Below are positions 53,033-62,441 of a DNA stretch of 64,000 nt, one piece after another. This DNA comes from Mesorhizobium ciceri biovar biserrulae WSM1271 (GTDB lineage: Bacteria > Pseudomonadota > Alphaproteobacteria > Rhizobiales > Rhizobiaceae), in NCBI RefSeq assembly GCF_000185905.1, contig NC_014923.1, positions 3,743,501-3,807,500 on the forward strand, read 5' to 3'. The translations under genes were made by a program, and so were the position numbers. Below the pieces are notes generated by a model. The model had not been told where the DNA came from. It worked only from the letters and a program-made list of their open reading frames with translations, and ran no database searches. Position 1 is the stretch's first letter. Every line of letters begins with the position of its first letter.

Positions 53033-53422
53033 ATGGCCAAGGAAGCCGCTCGTGTTCGCCGTCGCGAACGCAAGAATATCTCGTCGGGCGTTGCCCACGT
53101 CAATTCGACCTTCAACAACACGATGATCACCATCACCGATGCACAGGGCAATTCGATTGCCTGGTCGTCGGCCGGTGCCCAGGGCTTCAAGGGTTCGCGC
53201 AAGTCGACCCCGTTCGCTGCCCAGATGGCTGCCGAGGATGTTGCCAAGAAGGCCCAGGAACACGGCATGCGCATGCTCGAAGTCGAGGTCTGCGGACCCG
53301 GCTCCGGTCGTGAATCGGCACTGCGCGCCCTGCAGGCGGCCGGCTTCACCATCACCTCGATCCGTGATGTGACGCCGATCCCGCACAATGGCTGCCGCCC
53401 GCGCAAGAAGCGTCGCGTCTAA
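53033..53422 (+). CDS. rpsK: 30S ribosomal protein S11
   Basis: A 129-residue S11 on the 30S platform. It contains GVAHVNSTFNNTMITITDAQGNSIAWSSAGAQGFKGSRKSTPFAAQMAAEDVAKKAQEHGM and ends DVTPIPHNGCRPRKKRRV, as usual. rpsD does not follow, which is normal in this class. Confidence 0.98.
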   Translation: MAKEAARVRRRERKNISSGVAHVNSTFNNTMITITDAQGNSIAWSSAGAQGFKGSRKSTPFAAQMAAEDVAKKAQEHGMRMLEVEVCGPGSGRESALRALQAAGFTITSIRDVTPIPHNGCRPRKKRRV

Positions 53423-53438
53423 GCATTTACCGAACGCC

Positions 53439-53505
53439 GCGCGAGCGCCCTTGGGCGCTCCTCCGTGGCATTCCAGGTCGCCCGCCACGATTGGATGGTG
53501 GCGGG
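53439..53505 (+). promoter_or_regulatory. Twin hairpins in the rpoA leader
   Basis: Two perfect eight-base stems lie back to back: GAGCGCCC-TT-GGGCGCTC at about 53441-53458 and CCCGCCAC-GATTGGATG-GTGGCGGG at 53481-53505. The second ends eight bases before the rpoA ribosome site (GGAAGGAAAG). They could tune rpoA translation or protect the transcript. Confidence 0.55.
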
Positions 53506-53524
53506 TCAACGGAAGGAAAGCATC

Positions 53525-54535
53525 ATGATCCAGAAAAATTGGCAGGAACTGATCAAGCCGAACAAGATCGAGTTCTCGTCGAAGAAGAAGACGCTGACCA
53601 CGCTGGTCGCCGAGCCTCTCGAGCGTGGCTTTGGCCTGACGCTGGGCAACGCGCTGCGCCGCGTGCTTCTGTCTTCGCTGCGCGGTGCGGCTGTTACCGC
53701 CGTGCAGATCGACGGCGTTCTACATGAATTCTCGTCCATCGCCGGTGTGCGCGAGGACGTGACCGACATCGTCTTGAATATCAAGGAAATCGCCATCCGC
53801 ATGGAAGGCGATGGTCCCAAGCGCATGGTCGTTCGCAAGCAGGGACCGGGTGCGGTTCTTGCCGGCGACATCCAGACGGTTGGCGACGTCGAGATCCTCA
53901 ACCCCGACCACGTCATCTGCACGCTGGACGAAGGCGCTGAAATCCGCATGGAATTCACCGTCGACACCGGCAAGGGTTACGTGCCGGCCGACCGCAACCG
54001 CGCCGAAGACGCGCCGATCGGCCTCATCCCGGTCGACAGCCTTTATTCGCCGGTCAAGAAGGTCTCCTACAAGGTCGAGAACACCCGCGAGGGCCAGGTT
54101 CTCGACTATGACAAGCTGACCATGACGATCGAGACCGACGGTTCGATCACCGGCGAGGACGCAGTGGCTTTCGCCGCCCGCATCCTGCAGGACCAGCTCG
54201 GCCTGTTCGTCAACTTCGACGAGCCGCAGAAGGAAGTCGCCGCCGAGGCCGTCACCGAGCTCGCCTTCAACCCGGCGCTGCTCAAGAAGGTCGACGAACT
54301 CGAGCTTTCGGTGCGTTCGGCCAACTGCCTGAAGAACGACAACATCGTCTATATCGGCGACCTGATCCAGAAGACCGAGGCCGAGATGCTGCGCACCCCG
54401 AACTTCGGCCGCAAGTCGCTGAACGAGATCAAGGAAGTCCTGGCGGCGATGGGCCTGCACCTCGGCATGGAAGTGCCGGACTGGCCGCCGGAAAACATCG
54501 AAGACCTCGCTAAGCGTTACGAAGACCAATATTGA
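53525..54535 (+). CDS. rpoA: RNA polymerase alpha subunit
   Basis: A 336-residue subunit. ATG 53525 begins IQKNWQELIKPNKIEF. The N-terminal assembly domain (EPLERGFGLTLGNALRRVLLSSLRGAAV) and the C-terminal domain that binds UP elements and activators (ELSVRSANCLKNDNIVYIGDLIQKTEAEMLRTPNFGRKSLNEIKEVL) are complete. It dimerises to seed beta and beta' assembly. rplQ follows after 104 bp. Confidence 0.99.
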   Translation: MIQKNWQELIKPNKIEFSSKKKTLTTLVAEPLERGFGLTLGNALRRVLLSSLRGAAVTAVQIDGVLHEFSSIAGVREDVTDIVLNIKEIAIRMEGDGPKRMVVRKQGPGAVLAGDIQTVGDVEILNPDHVICTLDEGAEIRMEFTVDTGKGYVPADRNRAEDAPIGLIPVDSLYSPVKKVSYKVENTREGQVLDYDKLTMTIETDGSITGEDAVAFAARILQDQLGLFVNFDEPQKEVAAEAVTELAFNPALLKKVDELELSVRSANCLKNDNIVYIGDLIQKTEAEMLRTPNFGRKSLNEIKEVLAAMGLHLGMEVPDWPPENIEDLAKRYEDQY

Positions 54536-54639
54536 GCATGAATTCCAAGGATCGGCGGCGTGGGCCGCTCGATCCGACGGTCATGCGGAAAACCATCAGA
54601 GGCCGCGGCCTCTTGAACAACTGAAGAAGGAAAAGAGCC

Positions 54640-55071
54640 ATGCGCCACGGTTTCAAAGGCCGCCGCTTCGCCCGAAGCATTAGCCATCGCAAGTCGATGT
54701 TCGCCAACCTCGCCGTGTCGCTGCTCGAGCACGAGCAGATCGTCACAACCTTGCCGAAGGCGAAGGACCTGCGTCCGATCGTCGAGAAGCTGGTGACGCT
54801 CGGCAAGCGTGGCGACCTGCACGCCCGCCGCCAGGTCATTGCCCAGATCGGCAATGAAGGCGTCGTCAAGCGTCTGTTCGACACCATCGCGCCGCGCTAC
54901 GCCAACCGCAATGGCGGCTATCTGCGCATCATGAAGGCGGGCTTCCGTCACGGTGACAACGCCGCCATGGCTGTCATCGAGTTCGTCGATCGCGACGTCT
55001 CGGCCAAGGGCGCCGGCGACCGCGCTCGCATCGAGGCCGAAAGCGCTGACGCGGACGCCGCAGCCGCATAA
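54640..55071 (+). CDS. rplQ: 50S ribosomal protein L17
   Basis: A 143-residue L17. It starts MRHGFKGRRFARSISHRKSMFANLAVSLLEHEQIVTTLPKAKDLRP, the family signature. A 25-residue acidic Ala-rich tail extends the C-terminus, as in relatives. It is the last gene of the series, with a terminator 25 bp downstream. Confidence 0.98.
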   Translation: MRHGFKGRRFARSISHRKSMFANLAVSLLEHEQIVTTLPKAKDLRPIVEKLVTLGKRGDLHARRQVIAQIGNEGVVKRLFDTIAPRYANRNGGYLRIMKAGFRHGDNAAMAVIEFVDRDVSAKGAGDRARIEAESADADAAAA

Positions 55072-55096
55072 GGCTCGGTTTTCCCAAATGAGTTCA

Positions 55097-55119
55097 AAGG
55101 GGCCTGCGGGCCCCTTTTT
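55097..55119 (+). terminator. Rho-independent terminator ending the ribosomal-protein series
   Basis: GGGGCC-TGCG-GGCCCC preceded by AAA and followed by TTTTT. It is a strong terminator right after rplQ. Confidence 0.95.
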
Positions 55120-55270
55120 GTTTTCTGAAAGCAGCAAACCGCGCCGGAATCCGATTTCCGGGCATGCCCCTGGGGTTTTGGCCCAAAATAGTCGGATTTC
55201 AGCGGCTTAGCCTTTCATTTTGCACAATCGTCGGGACAATGCCCCCGAACTTGCCTTGGAGGATTCGCGA

Positions 55271-56758
55271 ATGCGCGCCAGAAGACTGCCCTTTGTTCTG
55301 CTTTTCGCCATCATGGCGTTTGCGGCCGCACCGGTGGTCAGGCAGGCATTGGCCGAGGAGACCAAGACCGATCCCGGCCTGTCAGATGTGCTGACCGACC
55401 TGCTGCATGGCGTCGAGGGCGAGAACGCGACGTCCGGTCCCGACAAGCGCGTGCCGTTCGGTCGCGAGGAGGTGCAGCTGTCGTTTGCGCCGCTGGTCAA
55501 GCAGACGGCGCCGGCGGTGGTCAATGTCTATGCCTCGCAGACCGCCAAGGTGACATCGCCTTTCGACGGCGATCCGTTCTTCGAGGAATTCTTCGGCCGC
55601 TCGCAGCCGCGTGCGCAGTCTTCGCTGGGCTCCGGCGTGCTGGTCGATCCGACTGGCGTCGTGGTCACCAATTACCACGTCATCAAGGATGCCGACCGGG
55701 TCAAGGTGGCGACCGCTGATGGGCGTGAGTTCGACAGCAAGGTGCTGCTCAAGGACGAGACTCTCGACCTTGCCGTGCTCAAGATCACCTCGGACAAGCC
55801 GTTTCCGGTCATTGCCATCGGCGATTCCGACGCGCTCGAGGTCGGCGACCTGCTGCTGGCCATAGGCAACCCCTTCGGCGTCGGCCAGACCACCACCAGC
55901 GGTATCGTCTCGGCACTGGCCCGCAGCCATATCGGCGTCTCCGATTCCAGCTTCTTCATCCAGACCGACGCCGCCATCAATCCCGGCAATTCCGGCGGCG
56001 CGCTGATCAACATGGGCGGCCAGCTGGTCGGCATCAACACGGCCATCTACAGCCGCAGCGGTGGTTCGATCGGCATCGGCTTCGCCATTCCCTCGAACAT
56101 GGTTCGCGCCTTTGCCGACGCGGCCAAGGCCGGGCTCGACTTCTTCGAACGGCCCTATATCGGCGCCGAGTTCGAAGCGGTGACGCCGCAGATCGCAGAA
56201 TCGCTCGGCATGGAGAAGCCGACCGGTGCGCTGGTCTCGTCGGTCGAGGCGACCGGACCGGCCGCCAAGGCAGGGCTCAAGCCTGGCGACGTGGTGCTGC
56301 AGCTCAACGGCAAGCCGGTCGAGAGCATCGAAGCGCTGGACTACCGGATGGCGACGCTGTCGATCGGCACCACCGCCAATTTCGCGGTTCTGACCAAGGG
56401 CCAGCAGGCGGCGATGGATATCGCGCTGGAGCGTGCTCCGGAAGGCATGAAGGCTGCCGAGGTGACGCTGCATGGCCGCAGCCCCTTTTCGGGCGCCAAG
56501 GTCGCGGAGCTGTCGCCCCGGCTCGCGCAGCGGCTTGGCCTGCGCACGGACATCAAGGGCGTCACCGTGGTCGACATCAACCGCGATTCACCGGCCGCCG
56601 ATTTCGGCTTCCAGCCGGGCGACATCGTGCGCGAGGTGAACGGCACCACCATCGATACCGCAGCGACCCTGGAGCTGGCGGCCAAGACGGATACGCGCTG
56701 GTGGCGCTTTACGGTCGAGCGCGGCGGGCAGATACTGCGTCAGGTGTTGCGTTATTAG
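55271..56758 (+). CDS. degQ: Do/DegP-family periplasmic serine endoprotease
   Basis: A 495-residue HtrA protease. ATG 55271 follows TTGGAGG. Signal peptide residues 1-28 (LLFAIMAFAAAPVVRQALA). The trypsin-like domain has the triad His136 (NYHV), Asp166 (LDLAV) and Ser241 (NPGNSGGAL). Two PDZ domains follow at about 280-370 and 390-490 (GLKPGDVVLQLNGKPV, DFGFQPGDIVREVNGTTI). It degrades or refolds damaged envelope proteins. It has its own start region and is near rarA. DegP and DegQ cannot be told apart by sequence alone here. Confidence 0.93.
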   Translation: MRARRLPFVLLFAIMAFAAAPVVRQALAEETKTDPGLSDVLTDLLHGVEGENATSGPDKRVPFGREEVQLSFAPLVKQTAPAVVNVYASQTAKVTSPFDGDPFFEEFFGRSQPRAQSSLGSGVLVDPTGVVVTNYHVIKDADRVKVATADGREFDSKVLLKDETLDLAVLKITSDKPFPVIAIGDSDALEVGDLLLAIGNPFGVGQTTTSGIVSALARSHIGVSDSSFFIQTDAAINPGNSGGALINMGGQLVGINTAIYSRSGGSIGIGFAIPSNMVRAFADAAKAGLDFFERPYIGAEFEAVTPQIAESLGMEKPTGALVSSVEATGPAAKAGLKPGDVVLQLNGKPVESIEALDYRMATLSIGTTANFAVLTKGQQAAMDIALERAPEGMKAAEVTLHGRSPFSGAKVAELSPRLAQRLGLRTDIKGVTVVDINRDSPAADFGFQPGDIVREVNGTTIDTAATLELAAKTDTRWWRFTVERGGQILRQVLRY

Positions 56759-56806
56759 GGCTGGGTTCCGTGCATTCGGGCTCATGCTCCAACGAAAAAG
56801 AAGTGC

Positions 56807-58114
56807 ATGGCCGATCTGTTCAGCGTCGATGAACCGGAAAAGAAGCCGCCTGGGCGGCCGCTGGCCGACAGGTTGCGGCCGAGGAACCTTGGCGAGGTCG
56901 TCGGCCAGGAGCATCTGACCGGGCCTGACGGCGCGCTGACCCGGTTGATCGGTTCCGGCTCGCTCGGCTCGATGATTTTCTGGGGGCCGCCCGGCACCGG
57001 CAAGACCACCGTGGCGCGGTTGCTCGCCGGTGAAACGAGTCTCGCCTTCGAGCAGATATCGGCTGTCTTTTCCGGCGTCGCCGACCTGAAAAAGGTGTTC
57101 GAATCAGCCAAATTGCGCCGTGCCAATGGCCGCCAGACCTTGTTGTTCGTCGACGAGATCCATCGCTTCAACCGTGCGCAGCAGGACAGTTTCCTCCCGG
57201 TCATGGAGGACGGGACAGTCGTGCTGGTTGGCGCTACGACCGAAAACCCGTCCTTCGAACTGAATGCCGCTTTGTTGTCACGCGCGCGCGTTCTGGTCTT
57301 CCATTCGCTTGGCGAGGAGAGCATCTCCAAGCTGATGGCGCGGGCGGAGGAGACCGAGGGCAGGGCGCTGCCGCTCGACGACGAGGCGCGGGCCATGCTC
57401 ATCCGCATGAGCGATGGCGACGGCCGCGCCTCTCTTACCCTGGCGGAGGAAGTCTGGCGAGCAGCCAAGCCCGGCGAGGTCTTCGATCCCGAGGGTCTGC
57501 AGCGCATCGTCCAGCGCCGCGCGCCAATCTACGACAAGGGCCAGGACGGCCATTACAATCTGATCTCGGCGCTGCACAAATCGGTACGCGGTTCAGATCC
57601 TGACGCGGCTCTCTACTATCTCGCACGCATGTTCGATGCCGGCGAGGATCCGCTCTATCTAGGCCGCCGGCTGGTGCGCATGGCCATGGAAGACATCGGC
57701 CTTGCCGACCCGCAGGCGCTTGTCGTCGCCAATGCCGCCAAGGATGCCTACGACTATCTCGGCTCGCCCGAAGGCGAACTCGCCTTTGCCGAGGCCACCG
57801 TCTATCTTGCCACCGCGCCCAAATCCAACGCCGTCTACAACGCTTTCAAGGCCGCCACGCGGGCCGCCAAGGAACACGGCTCGCTGCTGCCGCCCAAGCA
57901 CATCCTCAACGCGCCGACCAAGCTGATGAAAGAGGAGGATTACGGCGCGGGCTACCGCTACGACCATGACGAGCCGGATGCCTTTTCGGGGCAGGATTAT
58001 TTTCCGGAGAAGATGGGTCGCCAGACCTTCTATGATCCGCCCGAGCGCGGCTTCGAGCGCGATATCAGGAAGCGGCTCGATTATTGGGCAAAGCTGCGCA
58101 AAGAGCGGGAATAG
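56807..58114 (+). CDS. rarA: Replication-associated recombination protein A (RarA/MgsA)
   Basis: A 435-residue AAA+ ATPase related to clamp-loader subunits. It helps restart stalled replication forks. The P-loop GPPGTGKT is at residues 60-67 and Walker B (FVDEIHRFN) has Asp116-Glu117. The sensor motif ATTENPSFELNAALLSRARV and the C-terminal tetramerisation domain (KSVRGSDPDAALYYLARML-like) are present. It starts 48 bp after degQ. The pair occur together in many alphaproteobacteria. Confidence 0.96.
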   Translation: MADLFSVDEPEKKPPGRPLADRLRPRNLGEVVGQEHLTGPDGALTRLIGSGSLGSMIFWGPPGTGKTTVARLLAGETSLAFEQISAVFSGVADLKKVFESAKLRRANGRQTLLFVDEIHRFNRAQQDSFLPVMEDGTVVLVGATTENPSFELNAALLSRARVLVFHSLGEESISKLMARAEETEGRALPLDDEARAMLIRMSDGDGRASLTLAEEVWRAAKPGEVFDPEGLQRIVQRRAPIYDKGQDGHYNLISALHKSVRGSDPDAALYYLARMFDAGEDPLYLGRRLVRMAMEDIGLADPQALVVANAAKDAYDYLGSPEGELAFAEATVYLATAPKSNAVYNAFKAATRAAKEHGSLLPPKHILNAPTKLMKEEDYGAGYRYDHDEPDAFSGQDYFPEKMGRQTFYDPPERGFERDIRKRLDYWAKLRKERE

Positions 58115-58285
58115 CCGGCTTGCGTGAGGCTATTGACCAGATCCAGAAGGCAGCCAGCCGGCCGCGGTAGCAGGGCCGTTGTGTGGTAACCCAAAAAACC
58201 TTATCAAGGCGCACGACCGGGCGGTGGCCATTGCCTTGATTTGGGCACCTCATTCGCAACAGGATCGCGCTTGGCGCGTGGAAAA

Positions 58286-59116
58286 ATGACAAAAAATCTT
58301 CGCAAATCCCTTCGCAAATTCGCCATTGCCATCCCGCTTCTCGCCCTTGGCTTCTATTTCATCCCCATCCTGACGACGATCTTCATCGTCTGCGGCCTGA
58401 TCGACGTGCTGCGCAACGACCGCAAGGATCTGTCGCTGTTCTCAGGCTATTTTCTCGGCAACGGCCTGTTCACCTGGCTGCTTTCGCCGTTCAACCTGCT
58501 GGTCGACCTCTTGTGCTACAGAAATCCTGGCGTGTGGAAGCTGGAGCAGTTTCCCGCCGACTATCAGCGCGAGGTCAACGAGGTCCTGGATATCTTCAAG
58601 GCGCGCAAGGATGAGATCATCGCCGATATCGATGCCAATTTCGGCGCCGGCCGGCGCGGCATGTATGTCTACCAGTGGTACGGCAAGCACAGGATCGACA
58701 ACGTCGCCGAGTTCAACAAGGATTTCAAATACATCAAGACCATCGCCGTTTCCGTCTTCAGCAAGCGCGAATCGACGTCCTGGCATTTCGGCCCGCTGCG
58801 GCTCAGCTTGCGCATTCTCTACAATCTGATCCCGGTGAAGTCGGAGATTTTCGTCGAGTGCGGCAACGTCAAGAATTACTGGTACGAAAATCCGCTGTTC
58901 ATCTTCGACGACACGCTGCTGCATCGCTCGGTCAACGAGTATGACGGCCGCCGCTACTGCGTGTTCATGGACATTATCAGGCCATCGCCGGTTCCCCGCC
59001 TCATCGCGGGTATGCTGGCCATCGTCTCGGTGAGCGTCGAGCGCATCAATTCCATGTTCTACAAGAACTGGAAAATGATCGGTTCGACCAAGCCGAAGAA
59101 TGCCGGGACGACCTAA
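58286..59116 (+). CDS. Aspartyl/asparaginyl beta-hydroxylase family dioxygenase, LpxO-like
   Basis: A 276-residue protein. ATG 58286 is preferred, and an in-frame start at 58241 is unsupported. The N-terminal hydrophobic region (residues 12-40 and 50-75) anchors it in the membrane. The catalytic domain keeps the two iron-binding His of the family, His167 in SWHFGP and His213 in FDDTLLH, exactly 46 residues apart as in AspH. A closing block GRRYCVFMDIIRPSP resembles LpxO, the Fe(II)/2-oxoglutarate lipid A hydroxylase. The lipid A role is inferred. It sits alone with poor ribosome site evidence (GTGGAAAA). Confidence 0.8.
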   Translation: MTKNLRKSLRKFAIAIPLLALGFYFIPILTTIFIVCGLIDVLRNDRKDLSLFSGYFLGNGLFTWLLSPFNLLVDLLCYRNPGVWKLEQFPADYQREVNEVLDIFKARKDEIIADIDANFGAGRRGMYVYQWYGKHRIDNVAEFNKDFKYIKTIAVSVFSKRESTSWHFGPLRLSLRILYNLIPVKSEIFVECGNVKNYWYENPLFIFDDTLLHRSVNEYDGRRYCVFMDIIRPSPVPRLIAGMLAIVSVSVERINSMFYKNWKMIGSTKPKNAGTT

Positions 59117-59286
59117 GCTTTGGAAAATCGGTGCTGCCGGCCCTGCCGGCAGCGTCTGGGTGCTCTGCATGTGAGACTTGGCCAATCCTTGTCGGCCGCT
59201 CATGCGCCGGAACGGATCCTGGCTGCATAAACGGTAGTCCGGGCTGGCTTTGATAGTTCTGCCTCTTCTCCTTCTGGCGGCCGCAA

Positions 59287-60945
59287 GTGACGAAGAACAA
59301 ATCTCTCGGATTTTGGGCAACGACATATGTGTGTACCGCTCTGCTGGGAGTTGCTCTTGCTCTCATCTATGTAGGGCTTGAACAGCCTGTCTATTACTGG
59401 GACTTCGCTGCCTATTTCGACACGTTTAGCCGGCAGGGCACGCTCTTGGTTCAGAGCCCTCTCGAGTGGCTCAGCCATTTGAGGACCTCGATCGCCACCG
59501 ACGACTACAGTGCGGCGATCCTGGTGCCGCTGATGCCGTTTCACATCATTTTTGGCGATTCGAGGTTTTCCTACATCGCCGGAATAGTCGCTGTTTACCT
59601 GGTTCCGACCGCTCTTCTCATCGGCAGAACAAGCTATCTGGAGGCGGCGACCGGGACGCTTTCATGCCGAAGCTGGCTCACCGTATGGATTGCGGCCTTT
59701 CTCTACACGCCCTTCTGGGCGGCGACGCTTCGTGGGTTGCCGGACATTGCCGGCTGTCTCGCGCTTTGCGCGGCAACCTATTTTCTCTGGAAATCGAGGT
59801 TCCTGACCCATGAACCGGTGATCAGCGGCATGCGTGTCGGCGTATGCCTGTGGTTGGCATTCGTGCTGCGCCGCTGGTATGCTTATCCCGTCATCGGGGT
59901 CGGAACTTCCGCGGCCTTCTTCTGTTTTCTGCAGGTCGCGAAAGACCGCGACGTCCCGGCACTCCGCAATGCCGCCGTCGGGGGCCTGTGTGTGATCCTC
60001 GTGGTTGTCGGAGCCGCGCTGACCTTCCAGCAACCCCTGGTCCTCAAGATACTGGGAACCAGCTATGGCGACCTTTACAGCGGATACAAGACAAGCTTCG
60101 TTTCACAGGTTGACCAGGTAGGATCGCGGCTCAGCTATGTGAACTGGCTGTTGATCGTATTTGGCGCTTACATCTCCATCATACGCCAAAACAGATTTTC
60201 CCTGTTCTGTGCCGTTGCTTCGGTACTTACCTTCTTCCTCTTCACCCGCATGCAGGACCCGGATCGCCACCATTCGGTGCCAATGTTTCTTTGGCTTTTT
60301 CCTGCCTACGCCCAGGCAATCGTTGCGATCGTTTCGATGCCGGCGCTGAGATCGCGATGGTCGACCGCCGCGATAGCCGTTGCCGCCGTGCTGGCGTTTT
60401 TCGGTACTTTTTTCCCGATTGGCCGCCAGGTGCTGTCACCGGTCAGCTACGTCTTTGCCAGGGAAGCCACGCTCCCGCTGCAACTCGACAATCTTCCAGA
60501 ATACAGGCGCCTTATCGATGACCTTCTTGGAAAGATGGGACCTGGGGACCGGTTGTCGGTATTTGCGTCCAGCGGGATCATGAGCGACTCATTGCTCTAT
60601 GAAATGGACAAGGACCTTTACCCCCGCATCGAGTGGGCTTGTCAGGTCGATAGTCGCGATCGGTTCAGACCGGCGGCGTTGAAGTCCAAATACGTTGTCG
60701 TGACCGATCCGCCCGTTACCCATCTGCAGCCGGGTGCGCAGCTCTGTGTCTCGATACCGGACCAATACATTGTCGAGGGCAAAGGCATCGGCGCTGCATA
60801 CAGGCGCATCGCGGCGTACCAACTGTCCGGCGACGTCAAGGGCTACCTCTACGAACAGGTGCGCCCTATCGGCAAAACGGAGATCGATGACCTCTATAAC
60901 GAGTTCAGGAAAAAATATCCGGGATGGGCAACGCCTGAGTGGTGA
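59287..60945 (+). CDS. Polytopic membrane protein, GT-C-like glycosyltransferase candidate
   Basis: A 552-residue protein from GTG 59287, with a weak ribosome site. About ten or eleven hydrophobic spans occupy residues 10-395. The first extracytoplasmic loop carries YYWDFAAYFDTFSRQG (Asp39), the place where GT-C enzymes hold their catalytic acid. A soluble periplasmic domain covers about 400-552. No named family is clear to me. The layout suggests transfer of a sugar from a polyprenyl-phosphate donor to a surface glycan, an inference only. Codon use is less GC-biased than in neighbours, hinting at transfer. Confidence 0.65.
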   Translation: MTKNKSLGFWATTYVCTALLGVALALIYVGLEQPVYYWDFAAYFDTFSRQGTLLVQSPLEWLSHLRTSIATDDYSAAILVPLMPFHIIFGDSRFSYIAGIVAVYLVPTALLIGRTSYLEAATGTLSCRSWLTVWIAAFLYTPFWAATLRGLPDIAGCLALCAATYFLWKSRFLTHEPVISGMRVGVCLWLAFVLRRWYAYPVIGVGTSAAFFCFLQVAKDRDVPALRNAAVGGLCVILVVVGAALTFQQPLVLKILGTSYGDLYSGYKTSFVSQVDQVGSRLSYVNWLLIVFGAYISIIRQNRFSLFCAVASVLTFFLFTRMQDPDRHHSVPMFLWLFPAYAQAIVAIVSMPALRSRWSTAAIAVAAVLAFFGTFFPIGRQVLSPVSYVFAREATLPLQLDNLPEYRRLIDDLLGKMGPGDRLSVFASSGIMSDSLLYEMDKDLYPRIEWACQVDSRDRFRPAALKSKYVVVTDPPVTHLQPGAQLCVSIPDQYIVEGKGIGAAYRRIAAYQLSGDVKGYLYEQVRPIGKTEIDDLYNEFRKKYPGWATPEW

Positions 60946-61021
60946 CGAGCTCGGCTGATCCGTGCGGTTGCGCCCACAACGAGGGATTGACCGGGCAGCC
61001 CCGCGGGGGCAGTAAACGGTC

Positions 61022-61396
61022 ATGTTCAATCTGTTTCTCGTCGTCGTCGGTGGCGGCATCGGTGCCGGAATTCGTCACCTTACCAACATCGGCGCGCTGC
61101 GTTTTGTCGGCCCCGACTATCCCTGGGGCACGATGGCCATCAACGTCATCGGCTCCTTCGCCATGGGGCTGTTCATCGCCTCCATGATGCGCCGTGGCGG
61201 ATCGAACGAGGTCAGGCTGTTCGTTGCCACCGGCATTCTTGGCGGCTTCACCACCTTCTCAGCCTTTTCGCTCGATTTTGCGACGCTGTGGGAGCGGGGA
61301 GCCACGCTGCCTGCGCTGGGTTATGCCCTTGCCAGCGTCATTGGCGCCATTATCGCCCTGTTTCTGGGACTTTGGCTCGCAAGAAGCCTGCCTTAG
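61022..61396 (+). CDS. crcB: Fluoride exporter CrcB (Fluc)
   Basis: A 124-residue protein with four membrane spans forming a dual-topology fluoride channel. The motifs are GGGIGAGIRHLTN, GTMAINVIGSFAMG and GGFTTFSAFSLD. The central Asn and the TTFS-type motif are conserved. I found no fluoride riboswitch in the short upstream gap. The ribosome site before ATG 61022 is weak. Confidence 0.95.
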   Translation: MFNLFLVVVGGGIGAGIRHLTNIGALRFVGPDYPWGTMAINVIGSFAMGLFIASMMRRGGSNEVRLFVATGILGGFTTFSAFSLDFATLWERGATLPALGYALASVIGAIIALFLGLWLARSLP

Positions 61397-61458
61397 TGCT
61401 ATTGCCGCGCCAAGAACAGGCCGAGCTTTGCTCGGGAAACGGATAAGCGACAAAAAAC

Positions 61459-62439
61459 ATGGCAGGCGTTGAACAGATCACGGTGGAAGCCGGCGAGGCG
61501 GGCATGCGGCTCGACCGCTGGTTCAAGACCCATTTCCCGGGCCTTGGTTTCGGCCATTTGCAGAAGCTTCTGCGCTCCGGCCAGATCCGTGTCGACGGCG
61601 GCCGGGTCAAGGCCGACACCCGTGTCGAGCCCGGCCAGATGGTTCGCGTCCCACCGCTCGAGGTTGACAAGAAGGGCGAGAGTGCGCTGACCGGCCACTC
61701 GATCCGCAACCAGGGCGATGCCGATGTCCTGTCGAAAATGCTGATCCATGAAGACCCTAAGGTTTTCGTCTTCAACAAGCCGGCGGGCCTTGCGGTGCAG
61801 GGCGGCTCGGGCGTCACCCGCAATGTCGACGACATGCTGGAGGCCTGGCGCAGCCCGAAGGGCGAGAAGCCCAGACTGGTTCACAGGCTCGACCGCGACA
61901 CTTCGGGCGTGCTGGTCGTCGCCCGCACCCGACTGGCCGCCATGAAGCTCTCGGAAGCGTTTCGCGCCCGCGAGACCAAGAAGACCTATTGGGCGCTGGT
62001 CAAGGGCGTGCCGCCCAAGCGCGAGGACAAGATCTCGACCTGGCTGATCAAGGAGCCGACGCCGGACGGTGACCGCGTGCGGGTCGCCGCGCATGGCGAA
62101 AAGGGCGCCGATCACGCTGTGTCCTACTACCGCGTCATCGAGCAGGCGGCGCAGACGATGACCTGGCTGGAGATGGAGCCTTATACCGGCCGCACCCACC
62201 AGCTTCGCGTTCATGCCGCCTACATCGGCTGCCCGATCCTGGGCGATCCGAAATATTTCGAGGCCGACACCAACTGGGACTTTCCCGGGGGCATTCAAAA
62301 CCGCCTGCATCTGCACGCCCGCCGCATCATCATTCCGCATCCGGACAAGGGCGTCATCGATGTCACGGCGCCAATGCCACCGCATATGCGCCAGAGCTGG
62401 AACCTGATCGGCTTCGACGACGCCAGCGCGGAGGACTGA
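61459..62439 (+). CDS. rluC: 23S rRNA pseudouridine synthase, RluC-type
   Basis: A 326-residue enzyme. An N-terminal S4 RNA-binding domain is at residues 12-70 (RLDRWFKTHFPGLGFGHLQKLLRSGQIRVDGGRV). The catalytic domain has HRLDRDTSGVLVVART with Asp145 as nucleophile. YTGRTHQLRVHAAYIG is the C-terminal conserved motif. RluC makes pseudouridines 955, 2504 and 2580 in E. coli. RluD cannot be wholly excluded. It lies 62 bp after crcB, a common neighbour in rhizobia. Confidence 0.92.
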   Translation: MAGVEQITVEAGEAGMRLDRWFKTHFPGLGFGHLQKLLRSGQIRVDGGRVKADTRVEPGQMVRVPPLEVDKKGESALTGHSIRNQGDADVLSKMLIHEDPKVFVFNKPAGLAVQGGSGVTRNVDDMLEAWRSPKGEKPRLVHRLDRDTSGVLVVARTRLAAMKLSEAFRARETKKTYWALVKGVPPKREDKISTWLIKEPTPDGDRVRVAAHGEKGADHAVSYYRVIEQAAQTMTWLEMEPYTGRTHQLRVHAAYIGCPILGDPKYFEADTNWDFPGGIQNRLHLHARRIIIPHPDKGVIDVTAPMPPHMRQSWNLIGFDDASAED

Positions 62440-62441
62440 TC

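Noticed and set aside
53423..53524. rpsD or rpmJ expected in the spc-alpha series
   Set aside because: Neither gene is present at its enteric position (rpmJ after secY, rpsD after rpsK). This is normal in alphaproteobacteria and not a deletion.
60946..61021. Fluoride riboswitch before crcB
   Set aside because: The 76-bp gap does not show the conserved crcB-motif sequence, and the gap is too short for a leader with it.
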